Positions 21,355 to 31,937 are shown, counted from the stretch's first letter. The stretch: 64,000 nt of DNA from Myxococcota bacterium (GCA_023150835.1 JAKLKB010000001.1:117134-181133); one strand, 5' to 3'. Notes: generated by a model from the sequence alone, not told the origin. Numbers and translations are program-made.

Positions 21355-23589
21355 CTAGCGGCCCAAAAAGAAGAAAGCACTCAAGGCGATCAAAATGCCC
21401 GCGATCCCCAACAGCAAGATCATCTTCGTTTTGAGGGCTTGGGCTTGAGCATCCGACAGCGCCGATGGATGGCTTTCTTGATCAGGCTCCGACGCTGCGC
21501 GGGTTGTTTGAGAAGCCTTTCGCGATTCTACCGAAGCCATCGGCGTTGCAGACAAACCAACCAAAGGCCCGGGTTGTTGCGCAATGATGGGGTTTTCATC
21601 GGTGTTTTCATTCGTCCACGCAGCAGCGGGAGATTTGTCCGCAGAAGGCTGAGACCACGCAGCAGCGGGAGATTTGTCCGAAGAAGGCTGTGGCCACGCA
21701 GCAGCGGGGGATTTCTCCAATGAAGGCTGTGACCACGCAGCAGCGGGGGATTTCTCCAATGAAGGCTGAGACCACGCAGCAGCGGGAGATTTGTCCGAAG
21801 AAGGCTGTGGCCACGCAGCAGCGGGAGTTTGTGCTGAGGATTGTTGTAACCACGCAGCAGCGGGGGATTTCTCCGAAGAGGACTGTAACCACGCAGCAAC
21901 GGGGGTTGCGATGGTGTCGTTTTGATCACCTTCGTCGAGATAGAGCAACGGCGAGTCTTCGGCTGGAGAGACCTGCGAGGATGGCTTGGAAAAGGGCGGT
22001 GGTGGCGGTTCTTTGGGCGACGGAGGCGATGTTGCAGAGAGAGCGGCTGTCGCAGAAAAAACGGGCTTGTTTCCCGAAGGGCTAGGGGGCGGGAGGGGTG
22101 GTGTTTTTTTGGCGGACGGCGGGTGCGGTGGAGCAGGAGCTTTGGGTAAAGATGGAGCAGGAGCTTTGGGTAAAGATGGAGCAGGAGCTTTGGGTAAAGA
22201 TGGAGCAGGAGCTTTGGGTAAAGATGGAGCAGGAGCTTTGGGCGGAGATGGGCGGGGTTGGGCCGCGTTCGACAATCCAGCTTTGGAGGAACGCATGGTA
22301 GGAAGGCCCAATTGAGAGGGCATCGGTTGAAGTGCTTGATCGATTAAGGACGCCCCAAGGGTGTCTAGATCGTCGGGGAGTTCGATCTCACCGAATTCAT
22401 GGGTTAAGTCGAGGGTTTCACCATGTGGGTTGGCGATGGTTGGATCGCGCTGCAACTCGCGCAGTAGATGGTAGAGCATATCCCCAAGGACAAGCACGTC
22501 AGAAGGCCGCTGGTTGGGGTCAGGCTGCAAGCATGCTGTCACGATATCGCGCAACCCTCCCACAAGGAGGTTATCGTCGGCGGCTTGCTCCAATCCGGGG
22601 GGATATTCCCAATCGCGCAACGCGAGGTCTTCGAACGTTTTTGTCTCAAACGGCGGATAACCCGTGATCATCATAAACATGATCACGCCGAGCGAGTAGA
22701 TATCCGCCCGATGATCGAGCTTTGCAGCGACTTCTCGATCGTAGCTTTGTGTCGCATGAGAGTACCCCACCTGCTCAGGAGCGAGAAAGTCCAGATGCCC
22801 AAAAGCCAAGTGATCACCCGTTTGAAACAGTTTGCGGCGGCTGTAGAGGTTGCGTGCGATCCCAAAGTCGATCAACTTGACGAAGTCATCGCTCCCATCA
22901 AAGCGCACAATAAAGATGTTGTCTGCGTTTAAGTCCCGATGCACCACCCCAAGACCGTGCGCAACGCCGATCCCTTCGTTGATTTGAGCCATCAGCTTTA
23001 ATGCGCGGATCGGGTCCATCGGTTGGCCCCATCCGTCGATCTGGGACAACGGTTGGCCATCAAGGAATTCCATCGGATAATACAGGCCAATGCGCGGATC
23101 TTCTGCAAAATGATCGTACACACGCACAACATGTTTGCTGCGGCTCGATGCTTTTTCGAGAAGCGTAAATTCCCGCTCAATCCGTGCGCGTTCTTCTTCG
23201 CGAGCCTCGGTCGGATCGAGCTTTCGCATCTCTTCAAGTGCTTGCGCCCAACGGCTGATCTTGATGACGCACAAAGTTCCGTCGTCTCGCTTGATGGCGC
23301 GATAGATCAAACCCATCCCGCCAGCCCCCAACTCTCCGAGTAGTTCGTAGCGTTCGTGAAGGATCAATCCTGCGTACGGATCTTGTCCGCAATCACAAGA
23401 GGAGCGAAGATCGGATAGATTTTTTTTGCATCGCACGCACTTCAAATTCTGGCTCCTTCGTCTGGGGGGCCGAGAGTCTCTTGCATTGTCCGTCTCTTGA
23501 TACGCATCTGCGGTCTTTGACGCAAGGGGCCATCCCTCCAACCCAATGCACCCACAACGCACGTGGTGAGATCGCTCACTCTCCCCCAT
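21355..23589 (-). CDS. Serine/threonine protein kinase, zinc-ribbon-like N-terminus, repeat-rich linker, C-terminal TM anchor
   Basis: ELLGELGAGGMGLIYRAIKRDD, GVVHRDLNADNIFI, VKLIDFGIAR; CVRCKKN...CDCG; C-terminal MILLLGIAGILIALSAFFFLGR. Confidence 0.93.
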   Translation of the reverse strand: MGESERSHHVRCGCIGLEGWPLASKTADAYQETDNARDSRPPRRRSQNLKCVRCKKNLSDLRSSCDCGQDPYAGLILHERYELLGELGAGGMGLIYRAIKRDDGTLCVIKISRWAQALEEMRKLDPTEAREEERARIEREFTLLEKASSRSKHVVRVYDHFAEDPRIGLYYPMEFLDGQPLSQIDGWGQPMDPIRALKLMAQINEGIGVAHGLGVVHRDLNADNIFIVRFDGSDDFVKLIDFGIARNLYSRRKLFQTGDHLAFGHLDFLAPEQVGYSHATQSYDREVAAKLDHRADIYSLGVIMFMMITGYPPFETKTFEDLALRDWEYPPGLEQAADDNLLVGGLRDIVTACLQPDPNQRPSDVLVLGDMLYHLLRELQRDPTIANPHGETLDLTHEFGEIELPDDLDTLGASLIDQALQPMPSQLGLPTMRSSKAGLSNAAQPRPSPPKAPAPSLPKAPAPSLPKAPAPSLPKAPAPSLPKAPAPPHPPSAKKTPPLPPPSPSGNKPVFSATAALSATSPPSPKEPPPPPFSKPSSQVSPAEDSPLLYLDEGDQNDTIATPVAAWLQSSSEKSPAAAWLQQSSAQTPAAAWPQPSSDKSPAAAWSQPSLEKSPAAAWSQPSLEKSPAAAWPQPSSDKSPAAAWSQPSADKSPAAAWTNENTDENPIIAQQPGPLVGLSATPMASVESRKASQTTRAASEPDQESHPSALSDAQAQALKTKMILLLGIAGILIALSAFFFLGR
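21600..21905. repeat. 39-bp coding tandem repeat (13-aa unit about SPAAAWSQPSLEK) in the kinase linker
   Basis: Repeated cacgcagcagcgggrgatttsTccgaagaaggctg units. Confidence 0.85.
22136..22250. repeat. 24-bp coding tandem repeat (APAPSLPK) in the kinase linker
   Basis: ggagcaggagctttgggtaaagat repeated about 5 times. Confidence 0.9.
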
Positions 23590-23646
23590 CTATCGGAAGA
23601 CAGCGACCTATCGTACTGCTCGGGATATCGGTCGCGGATATCGCGC

Positions 23647-24513
23647 TTAATCTCCCCAATCTGTCGGAAGATAGCGTCTGCGCTCTGCGCCTTGAGAAAA
23701 GCGTTGTTCTTGGTAGGCGGGGCAGTGTTGTTTGTAGTCGCAAAAACGACAAGCAGGAGAAAGCCGAGGGACAAACTCTGTACAGGCTTCGATCTCTTCG
23801 ATGCGTTGGATCAAAGAGCGCTCCAAGGCTGCGAGTGCGTGCTGTGGAAGCGTCGGGTTGAGTTCGCGCTGGCTTGCAAGATAAAACCACAAGACCTCGA
23901 TGTGATGAGCGTCTACAAATGTATGTTGAACGGCAAGCTGATACACGCCGGGTTGGATATCGCTTTGGAGCTTGTGATAGGAGGGGACATACTTGGCTGT
24001 TTTGTAATCGTGGATGATATACGTCCCGTCGATATGGCGCGACAATCGGTCGAGTTTGCCGCGCATTCGGTAGATCCTCTGCTCTCCTTGGAGGGTGATC
24101 TGAAACTTCCATTCGAGTCCGATCAGAGCGATCTCGGGCGTGTGGAACGGATAGAAATACGTGTAATAACGGCGCAGGCATTTTTCACCAAATCGGCGGT
24201 GCCACTCCCGACCATTCGGGCTTTGGGACATCTCGATCTGGTTGCTCCACAAAAGCTCCCATTGACGCCAATAATAGCCCAACAGGTCGCTGATCGAGGG
24301 CAGTTGCCCCGCATCAAGCAGCTTATGGAGATGTTCTAAGGCATCATGCACACGACAACCCACGTAGGATTCGATGTGTTGCGTCTCCGTCTTGATGCGG
24401 TCGATGTGCTGGAATTGGTAGCGCTTGGGGCAAAGCTCATAGAGCTTGAGCTGTGATACAGAATACACGCGCTCGGCTGTTGCGAGGGAAGGTGAGAATG
24501 GGGGCGTTTGCAA
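23647..24513 (-). CDS. PD-(D/E)XK (RecB/Cas4-like) nuclease family protein
   Basis: YSVSQLKLYELCPKRYQF...GKLDRLSR..GTYIIHDYKTAKY...QLAVQ...CRFCDYKQHCPAY (possible Fe-S cysteines). Confidence 0.85.
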   Translation of the reverse strand: MQTPPFSPSLATAERVYSVSQLKLYELCPKRYQFQHIDRIKTETQHIESYVGCRVHDALEHLHKLLDAGQLPSISDLLGYYWRQWELLWSNQIEMSQSPNGREWHRRFGEKCLRRYYTYFYPFHTPEIALIGLEWKFQITLQGEQRIYRMRGKLDRLSRHIDGTYIIHDYKTAKYVPSYHKLQSDIQPGVYQLAVQHTFVDAHHIEVLWFYLASQRELNPTLPQHALAALERSLIQRIEEIEACTEFVPRLSPACRFCDYKQHCPAYQEQRFSQGAERRRYLPTDWGD

Positions 24514-24804
24514 GGCGATCTCCTCATTTTTCCTCAGCCTACGCCATCCAACCCCACGCTGTCAATTGCGAATCTTCTCGCTGCGGTCGCCCTTTGTGGA
24601 GCCGTCTTTTTGAGTATAGAGGTCTGCGCAAACACCGAGGCGGGCGTTGTAGTGAGCCTACATGTGTTGCGACCGTGTACAATTTGGGGCGGCTCTCAGG
24701 TAGAGCGGTAGCGTGTAGCGTCTTGCTTTCGCTTGTGAATGCGCCTAGTATGCCTGTATTGCTGCCCGTAGCCATAGGGCTCAAGCCCAGAGGAGTATCG
24801 ATCG

Positions 24805-25452
24805 ATGAACCAACGCAAGTCTTTTCAGCGTATCTTGTCCTTGTTTGTCTTGTGTGGCGTGCTTTTTCCGTTGTTGACTGCTGCGCAGTGTTTGCAAAAT
24901 GCCAATATCCCTTTCCCGATCAAACGCGACTTTGAATTCACGGTGGATATCGACCAAGCCGCCGCACAAAGCCTCGGCAAAAGCGGAGTGCAAAAAACTC
25001 CCGAAGGCAAGATCCCACAAGGCGCACCCGATGTCCCCGTTCCTGTCGACATCGAACAACTGGTCGATATCTCGGATGACCTCAACGTGCAAAAGTACGG
25101 AAGCGCCCTCAAGCACGTCAAAGTCAACTCTGTCAAGGTGACGGCCCTCGAAAACACCGTCAATGTGGCCCTTCCTGCACTCACCTTGAAGATGTCCGAG
25201 AAAGACAAATCCAACGAGCAAGAAGTCGGTAGCCTGCGCTCGATCAATCCGGGGGAAACAGGCGCGATCGACGATATGATCAAAACCGAAGCCCAAAAAG
25301 ACGCCGCAGGCCGCTACATCGTCAAGTTCGCGTTCAACATCAAAGCCCTCTCCCAATACGTCCTCAAAGCAGGGATGGAAGTCCCCAAAGGCAAGATCAA
25401 ACTCAAGATCTCGATCGACGTTGTGCTTTCCCTCAATCCCTTCTCCAAATAA
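24805..25452 (+). CDS. Hypothetical exported protein (paralog A)
   Basis: Signal peptide LFVLCGVLFPLLTAAQC; resembles the protein at 27449-28114. Confidence 0.65.
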   Translation: MNQRKSFQRILSLFVLCGVLFPLLTAAQCLQNANIPFPIKRDFEFTVDIDQAAAQSLGKSGVQKTPEGKIPQGAPDVPVPVDIEQLVDISDDLNVQKYGSALKHVKVNSVKVTALENTVNVALPALTLKMSEKDKSNEQEVGSLRSINPGETGAIDDMIKTEAQKDAAGRYIVKFAFNIKALSQYVLKAGMEVPKGKIKLKISIDVVLSLNPFSK

Positions 25453-27157
25453 GCGCGACACAGTGGACAGAAAAAAACCTTCTCGATGGAGCACCTGTTG
25501 CGCACAAGTGGCTGCGTTTGTCCGCAAAGAAGGGCTGTTTTTTACGGGGGATCGCGTTTTGGTCGGTGTTTCGGGGGGGATCGATTCGGTCTTTTTATGG
25601 GAAGTGCTTTGTGCTCTCGGTGAGACCTTGGGGATCGAAGAGATCATCGCGGTGTACGTCGATCATGGCTTGCGCCCCGACCAAACACAGGCAGAGGCTG
25701 CTTGGGTGCGCGCATTGGCCGCCCGATCCGGGCGGATGGCGATCGCCGCAGCGTTGGAGCTTTCGGTGCAAGGGGCCTCACTTCAAGAACGCGCACGCGA
25801 GGCTCGGTTGGCGTGTTTGGAGCGCCTCGCCACCGAACACCATTGCACACGCATCGCACTCGGCCACCATCGCGACGATCAAGCCGAAACGTTGTTGCAG
25901 CGCTTTTTGCGCGGTACGGGGCCTCGTGGATTGGCCGGGATCTGGCCGATCCGTGATCGATGGGTGCGCCCGCTCTTGTGCCTCTCTCGCTCCGAGATCC
26001 AAGCTGTTTTCGACGAGCAGTCTTGGACATGGTGTGAAGATCCAACCAACCTCAAAACAGATTATCAACGCAATCAGATCCGTCACTTACTGCTTCCGTT
26101 GCTTGAACACACCTATAATCCACAGTTGCGAACGCATCTTGCGCATCTTGCATGGCGCACTCGGCAAGACGAGGTGTTTTTTGCCGAACAGATCGAGTCT
26201 CTGTGGAAAGCGCCTTTGTGTGTGGCAAGCGGAGGGATCCTTTGTTTGTCGTTGGCCTCCCTACGGCCTCTTGCGCCATCCTTGCTGTGGCGCTGTTTGC
26301 AACGGGCGATCTGGGAGGTGTACGAGGCAACCCTCCCCGAAGAACAGATCGAACATCTCGCTTTGATCGTCGCAGGACAACACGAAGCAAAGAAAGCCTC
26401 GCTGCCTGCGCCTTTTTGCGTGATCCGTACCTTCGCGTCTTTGTGGTTCCTACCCCCCCACGCCTTTCCATCACAGGATGAAACCACGCAGCGCATCGAG
26501 ATCTCTAAAATGTCCATCCCATCGCAGGTTCGTACGCCTTGGGGTGGGCTTTTTTTGAGCGATGCGAGTGAGCCGTTTTGTGGGGCTTTGCCCCATACCC
26601 CACAAGGGAGCGCGGCTCCCTTGACCCCGTATTGGCGGAACGAGCAAAGGTTTTTCCACCCAACAGCACTGCCGCTTGAAGCATCGCGAACACGGGATCT
26701 TTCTCTACCACATGAGTCTTCTCCCTGCAAACAGCAGGCGAGTTCTGAGCGACTGCAGGCGGATTCTCAGCCAAAACAGGTGGATTGCGAAGGATGGTCT
26801 GTGCTGATCCCTCGTTTGGAGTTCGGCGATCGGGGAGCGTGCCTTCGGACCCGTCGTGTCGGCGATATCGTTCGTTTGAAGGCGGGGCATCGCTCGCTCA
26901 AGCGCTGGTTGGTTGATCAACACGTCCCTGTTTTTTTGCGTGATATCTGGCCTGTTCTTGCGTACGAGCAGAGCGTCGTCTGGTTGCCGAGCATCGCGCA
27001 GCCGCTGGAGACGGAGAGTCAGCCCTGCCTTCGGTTGACTTTGCAGCCCGCCCCTTGGCTGGTTTCGTTGCAGCATCTTTTCTTTGCAGAAGAAGAGCGG
27101 CAGATTGTCGAGTTCTGTTGGCCGTCTTTGTCAGACGTTCGCCCGAAGATGTTGTAG
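25421..27157 (+). CDS. tilS: tRNA(Ile)-lysidine synthase
   Basis: VLVGVSGGIDSVFLWEVL; YVDHGLRPDQTQAEAAWVRALA; ALGHHRDDQAETLLQRFLRGTGPRGLAGI; start may be internal. Confidence 0.95.
   Translation: MCFPSIPSPNKRDTVDRKKPSRWSTCCAQVAAFVRKEGLFFTGDRVLVGVSGGIDSVFLWEVLCALGETLGIEEIIAVYVDHGLRPDQTQAEAAWVRALAARSGRMAIAAALELSVQGASLQERAREARLACLERLATEHHCTRIALGHHRDDQAETLLQRFLRGTGPRGLAGIWPIRDRWVRPLLCLSRSEIQAVFDEQSWTWCEDPTNLKTDYQRNQIRHLLLPLLEHTYNPQLRTHLAHLAWRTRQDEVFFAEQIESLWKAPLCVASGGILCLSLASLRPLAPSLLWRCLQRAIWEVYEATLPEEQIEHLALIVAGQHEAKKASLPAPFCVIRTFASLWFLPPHAFPSQDETTQRIEISKMSIPSQVRTPWGGLFLSDASEPFCGALPHTPQGSAAPLTPYWRNEQRFFHPTALPLEASRTRDLSLPHESSPCKQQASSERLQADSQPKQVDCEGWSVLIPRLEFGDRGACLRTRRVGDIVRLKAGHRSLKRWLVDQHVPVFLRDIWPVLAYEQSVVWLPSIAQPLETESQPCLRLTLQPAPWLVSLQHLFFAEEERQIVEFCWPSLSDVRPKML
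26581..26622. repeat. Palindromic two-hairpin element inside tilS
   Basis: TGGGGC-ttt-GCCCCA then AAGGGAGC-gcg-GCTCCCTT. Confidence 0.75.
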
Positions 27158-27179
27158 AGCGTCGTTTGGGTCGATGCCC

Positions 27180-27424
27180 TCGGTGGTATCGTGGTTTGGG
27201 ATGTAGGTTTGATCGCTTCGGTGGCATCGTGGTTTGGGATGTAGGTTTGATCGCTTCGGTGGCATCGTGATTTGGGATGTAGGTTTGATCGCTTCGGTGG
27301 CATCGTGGTTTGGGAGCTTGATATGATCGCTTCGGTGGTATCGTGGTTTGGGATGTAGGTTTGATCGCTTCGGTGGCATCGTGGTTTGGGATGTAGGTTT
27401 GATCGCTTCGGTGGTATCGTGGTT
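27180..27424. repeat. 38-bp tandem repeat, about 6.5 units, between tilS and paralog B
   Basis: gatcgcttcggtggcatcgtggtttgggatgtaggttt repeated with one degenerate unit. Confidence 0.92.
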
Positions 27425-27448
27425 TCGGTGGATGGAAGGAAAAAGCAG

Positions 27449-28114
27449 ATGGAAATGGGTCGGACAGCAAAGCGTCGTCATCGAGATGGGCTGCGCGGGA
27501 TCTTGTTTTTTGGAGCGTTGTTGTGGGCGGGTTTGAGCGGGATGATCTGCGACCGAGCATCGGACGTTGCAGTGCGCGTGAAAAAGGACTTTCTCTTTCA
27601 GATGCGCCCCGAAGATGCCCTGTCTGCGGCGGGGATCAAAGATCAAAACGGGAAGGTTCCTGACGGACTGCCACAACGCGAGTTTTTGTTGCGCATCAAC
27701 AGCGATCTGGATCTGACCACCAACACGGAGTTCCAACAATACAAAGATCGTGTCAAGGCCATCCACATCAACCGCGTTTGGATGACGATTCAGGCCAATA
27801 CATCGCCCGTTACAATGAACCAAGGCGAAGTCGCGATGGCTCCCAAAAGTGAGGCGGGAACCGTTCGAGAACAGGACTTTGCAAACGGTCTGGTGGCTTC
27901 GACGCCTGTGATTAAGGCGGGAGATGCGGATGTTCGTGTGCCGTTGTTGTGGAACGCGGGTGGGGTGGAGACGGCGTTGAAGTTGATCCGTCAGTATCGT
28001 TTTGCGGTGCGTTATTCGTCCGCGTTTCAAGTCGAACCCGGGATGCCTTATCCTGTGGGGGAGATCCAAGTTCGGCTTGAATTTGAACTGACCTTTGTGG
28101 TCAGCATCCTGTGA
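27449..28114 (+). CDS. Hypothetical exported protein (paralog B)
   Basis: MEMGRTAKRRHRDGLRGILFFGALLWAGLSGMICDRASDV signal-like; ORF track start 27386 lies within the repeat. Confidence 0.6.
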   Translation: MEMGRTAKRRHRDGLRGILFFGALLWAGLSGMICDRASDVAVRVKKDFLFQMRPEDALSAAGIKDQNGKVPDGLPQREFLLRINSDLDLTTNTEFQQYKDRVKAIHINRVWMTIQANTSPVTMNQGEVAMAPKSEAGTVREQDFANGLVASTPVIKAGDADVRVPLLWNAGGVETALKLIRQYRFAVRYSSAFQVEPGMPYPVGEIQVRLEFELTFVVSIL

Positions 28115-28408
28115 AACCTATTTGACCGACCGCAAGTCACACACTACTATTCACTGCGATCAAGCGTCGGTTGTGTGCCGACTTGCATCTAAAATGTGGT
28201 GACCGTTGTGTTTGCTGCACAGATAGCGCGCTTGCTTTTACGCGCCACGCAAACGAGGTTGGGTCGCCTACACGGGCCGAAGTCCTCGGTCGGTTTTCCT
28301 CTTCCACACAAGACCACCACGCTGTGCGGGAGTTGCGCGAAAGCCTCGGCTGACGGCCCTCTATCGTCGCATCGTTCGGGCCGATCATCGAACAAGCCAA
28401 GAAGGAGT

Positions 28409-30397
28409 ATGAGATTGAAACAACCACATCGCACCTTGTTGCTGTGGGCTTTGCTGATTCTTATTTTCGTCAGCATTTACCAGATCTTTAAGCCTGCCAG
28501 CGGAGCCAAGCCGATCCCCTTTAGCGAGTTTATGAAAGAGGTGGAAAAGGGGAACATCCAAGAAGTCACCGTTCGAGGCCAAGTCTACGAAGGCCAATTC
28601 AAAGCCAAAGATGTCAAAAAGCCCGAACCTCTCGAAGCCAAGAACCACCGTTCCGATCGATTCCGAACGGTCGGAGTGGTGGGCGAAAAGCTCAATGACT
28701 TTTTGCTCAAACACGGTGTGACAGTCCATTACAAGCCTGTCGAGCAAAACTCTTTTTGGCAGCAGATCGTGATCTCGTGGCTTCCGATCATTTTTCTGAT
28801 CGTGGTGTTTGTGTTGTTTATGCGGCAGCTCCAAAGTGGCGGTGGCAAGGCCATGTCCTTTGGAAAGAGCCGCGCCAAGCTGTTGAGCGATCACCACAAC
28901 AAAGTGACCTTTGATGATGTGGCAGGTGTGGACGAAGCCAAAGACGAACTCGAAGAAGTCGTTCAATTCCTGAAAGACCCCAAGAAGTTTACTCGATTGG
29001 GTGGGCGCATCCCGAAAGGTGTTTTGTTGATGGGATCACCCGGGACAGGGAAAACGCTGTTGGCGCGTGCTGTTGCAGGTGAAGCAGGAGTTCCTTTCTT
29101 TAGTATCTCAGGTTCGGACTTTGTGGAGATGTTTGTGGGGGTCGGCGCAAGCCGTGTCCGTGATCTTTTTGAACAAGGCAAGAGAAATGCACCTTGCATT
29201 ATCTTTATCGACGAGATCGATGCGGTAGGTCGCCATCGTGGAGCGGGCCTTGGCGGAGGACACGACGAACGCGAGCAAACCCTCAACCAATTGCTCGTGG
29301 AGATGGACGGTTTTGAATCCAACGAAGGCGTGATCTTGATCGCCGCCACCAACCGCCCCGATGTCCTCGATCCCGCCCTTCAACGCCCGGGACGCTTTGA
29401 CCGACGGGTGGTGGTGCCTCTGCCCGATCTGAATGGCCGCGAACAGATCTTGCGCGTCCACACACGCCGTTCGCCGCTTGCGGACGATGTGAATATCCAT
29501 GTGATCGCACGCGGAACCCCCGGATTCTCGGGCGCAGATCTCGAAAACCTTGTGAACGAATCCGCGTTGGTGGCGGCGCGTCGAGGCAAAGATCGCGTCT
29601 ACATGACTCACTTTGAAGAATCCAAAGACAAAGTGATGATGGGCCGTGAGCGCCGTTCGATGATCTTGAGCGAAGAAGAAAAGCGCCGAACAGCGGTCCA
29701 TGAGGCCGGGCACGCTTTGGTTGGCAAACTGCTCAAGCACACCGATCCCGTTCACAAAGTGACCGTGATCCCGCGTGGTCGGGCGCTTGGCGTGACAATG
29801 ACCCTTCCTGTCGAAGAACGCAAAGACGTCTACCGCGAATACCTCGAAGACATGATCGCCTTTATGATGGGCGGACGCGCTGCCGACGAAGTCCTCTACG
29901 GTCAAAAAACCGCTGGAGCTTCCGACGATATCAACCGCGCCACCAATATGGCGCGCAAGATGGTTTGCGAGTGGGGGATGTCCGAAAAACTTGGCCCGCT
30001 GGCTTTTGGACAAAAAGAAGAACAGATCTTTTTGGGCCGCGAGATCGCACGACATCGCGATTATTCCGAAGCTACCGCGATCGATATCGACAGAGAAGTC
30101 CATGATATCGTGGTGGCCAACTACGATCGCGCTAAAAAGCTACTTTCCGAAAACGTCGAGATCTTGCGCTCGATCGCAGATCTGCTCGTGGAGCGCGAAG
30201 TGATCAACAGCGATGATCTCGATCGCTTGATTCAAGGCGGCAAACCGTCTGATCCGCCCCAAACCCCGCCGACCAAGGAAAGCGGAGCCTCTTTTGTGGC
30301 CACCACAGAAAACAAAGAAGAGAAAAAAGGCTCCTTCCTTGATGTCGAAAAACTCTTTGGCGATAACGAACCCACCCAAGACCCCTCCAAAAGCTAA
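28409..30397 (+). CDS. ftsH: ATP-dependent zinc metalloprotease FtsH
   Basis: [69 protein letters not shown]-type RBS upstream of 28409. Confidence 0.98.
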   Translation: MRLKQPHRTLLLWALLILIFVSIYQIFKPASGAKPIPFSEFMKEVEKGNIQEVTVRGQVYEGQFKAKDVKKPEPLEAKNHRSDRFRTVGVVGEKLNDFLLKHGVTVHYKPVEQNSFWQQIVISWLPIIFLIVVFVLFMRQLQSGGGKAMSFGKSRAKLLSDHHNKVTFDDVAGVDEAKDELEEVVQFLKDPKKFTRLGGRIPKGVLLMGSPGTGKTLLARAVAGEAGVPFFSISGSDFVEMFVGVGASRVRDLFEQGKRNAPCIIFIDEIDAVGRHRGAGLGGGHDEREQTLNQLLVEMDGFESNEGVILIAATNRPDVLDPALQRPGRFDRRVVVPLPDLNGREQILRVHTRRSPLADDVNIHVIARGTPGFSGADLENLVNESALVAARRGKDRVYMTHFEESKDKVMMGRERRSMILSEEEKRRTAVHEAGHALVGKLLKHTDPVHKVTVIPRGRALGVTMTLPVEERKDVYREYLEDMIAFMMGGRAADEVLYGQKTAGASDDINRATNMARKMVCEWGMSEKLGPLAFGQKEEQIFLGREIARHRDYSEATAIDIDREVHDIVVANYDRAKKLLSENVEILRSIADLLVEREVINSDDLDRLIQGGKPSDPPQTPPTKESGASFVATTENKEEKKGSFLDVEKLFGDNEPTQDPSKS

Positions 30398-30448
30398 ACG
30401 CCCACCCGTCAGTACCCCCCACGCACAACCCTTTGTGGATTCGTTCAC

Positions 30449-31711
30449 ATGTCCATCCGTTGGAGCCTCAATACACAACCCTTTGCGGATCCGTCCGGTT
30501 GGCCCGAACATTACGAAGACGGCCTTGATCCACAAATCTGGTCTACCCTCGCAGGGATCGGCCCGATGCGCTTGGTGCGTATCGACGCTCTCTCTCTCGA
30601 ACAGGCTCGTTGCTTGGTCGATATCTACACGCAAAAGCTCCAAGGCATCGCTCAGATCGCCATCCATACGCATCATCCAATGGCTTCGCTCGCTCTCGGT
30701 ACGCGCCCGCTAACGGCCCCGCAAGAGATCGAGTCCGTAGGATGCGTGTATTTGGATGGTGATCCTGTGCGACTGGCCCGATTGATCGAAGTATTGAACG
30801 ATGACCCCTCGATGGCCTCTGTGTATCGCGAGTTGGCGGCGTGGTGGGACAAGGTGCGGTGTCTTCCCTCTCCTTGGCGCATCCGAGGTTCTGTGCTGGA
30901 TTGGACGAATGCACCTGTGCTGATGGGTATCGTCAACGTCACCCCCGATTCTTTCTCCGATGGGGGCCGTTATCTGGGAGTTTCGGCAGCGATCGAGCAT
31001 GGGCTACGGTTGGTCGAAGAAGGCGCGGCGATCTTGGATATCGGAGGGGAATCCACGAGGCCGGGTGCTGCAGCGGTTTGTGCATCGGAAGAGATCGATC
31101 GCGTTTTACCTGTGATCGAAGGACTACGAAAACACAGCGCGATCCCTCTTTCCATCGACACCTACAAATCTGCGGTGGCACACGAAGCTTTGGCGTGTGG
31201 GGCCGATATCGTCAACGATATAAGTGGCTTGCGTTTTGATCCCACACTTGCAACGGAAGTGGCCGTAGCAGGGGCCTTTTTGATCTTGATGCACAGCCGC
31301 CATACCCCCAAAAATATGCAACAAGCACCGCATTACGAGGTGTTGTGGTCTGAGATCGGTTCGGAGCTATCGGTTGGCCTAGAGCAAGCCGTCTGTGCGG
31401 GCGTTGCGTTCGAGCAGATCGCGATCGACCCCGGGATCGGCTTTGGCAAGCGCCCCCAAGACAATCTGCGTATCCTTCGGGAGTTCGCCGCTTTGCGAAG
31501 TTTTGGCCTACCGATCTTGATCGGTGCTTCGCGCAAGTCTTTCTTGGGGAATTTGCTTGGCGGTGCTGCTCCGACAGAACGCTTGGAAGGCTCGCTGGCA
31601 GCCGCTGCTGCGGCGTTTCAGTCGGGTGCCCAGATCTTGCGTGTTCATGATGTGGCGGAAACCAGAAAGCTGCTGCGCGTCCTTTCTGCGATCGGGCTAC
31701 CTTCTTCGTGA
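30449..31711 (+). CDS. folP: Dihydropteroate synthase with about 145-aa N-terminal extension
   Basis: VLMGIVNVTPDSFSDGGRYL; GAAILDIGGESTRPGA; ADIVNDISGLRFDP; DPGIGFGKRPQDNL. Confidence 0.96.
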   Translation: MSIRWSLNTQPFADPSGWPEHYEDGLDPQIWSTLAGIGPMRLVRIDALSLEQARCLVDIYTQKLQGIAQIAIHTHHPMASLALGTRPLTAPQEIESVGCVYLDGDPVRLARLIEVLNDDPSMASVYRELAAWWDKVRCLPSPWRIRGSVLDWTNAPVLMGIVNVTPDSFSDGGRYLGVSAAIEHGLRLVEEGAAILDIGGESTRPGAAAVCASEEIDRVLPVIEGLRKHSAIPLSIDTYKSAVAHEALACGADIVNDISGLRFDPTLATEVAVAGAFLILMHSRHTPKNMQQAPHYEVLWSEIGSELSVGLEQAVCAGVAFEQIAIDPGIGFGKRPQDNLRILREFAALRSFGLPILIGASRKSFLGNLLGGAAPTERLEGSLAAAAAAFQSGAQILRVHDVAETRKLLRVLSAIGLPSS

Positions 31712-31937
31712 AGATCAAACATCCCTGAAAAGAAACATCTTTTGGCTTATGTCGTCTGTGAAATCGCAGGATATCACAACAAAGAGGCTTGCGTTGTGCG
31801 CTGAGGTTCGGTTCAATGGACGCGATGTGCCTCTTTGGTGGGACATCCCCCCTCGCAATTCTTACGGGTCTCAGTAGATGCGTTGTGATCGTGCTTTCTA
31901 CACGCTCGCAAGCTTCTCGAACGCAAAGATTTTTTCC

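Noticed and set aside
23647-24513. PD-(D/E)XK protein as Cas4 or part of a defence island
   Set aside because: No cas, restriction or other defence genes nearby; better left as generic RecB-like nuclease
27180-27424. Possible CRISPR array
   Set aside because: Units are contiguous 38-bp tandem copies with no unique spacers and no cas genes nearby
27131-28069. 312-aa minus-strand ORF with HxATEAIKPTSQTT repeats
   Set aside because: Antisense to paralog B and created by the 38-bp tandem repeat
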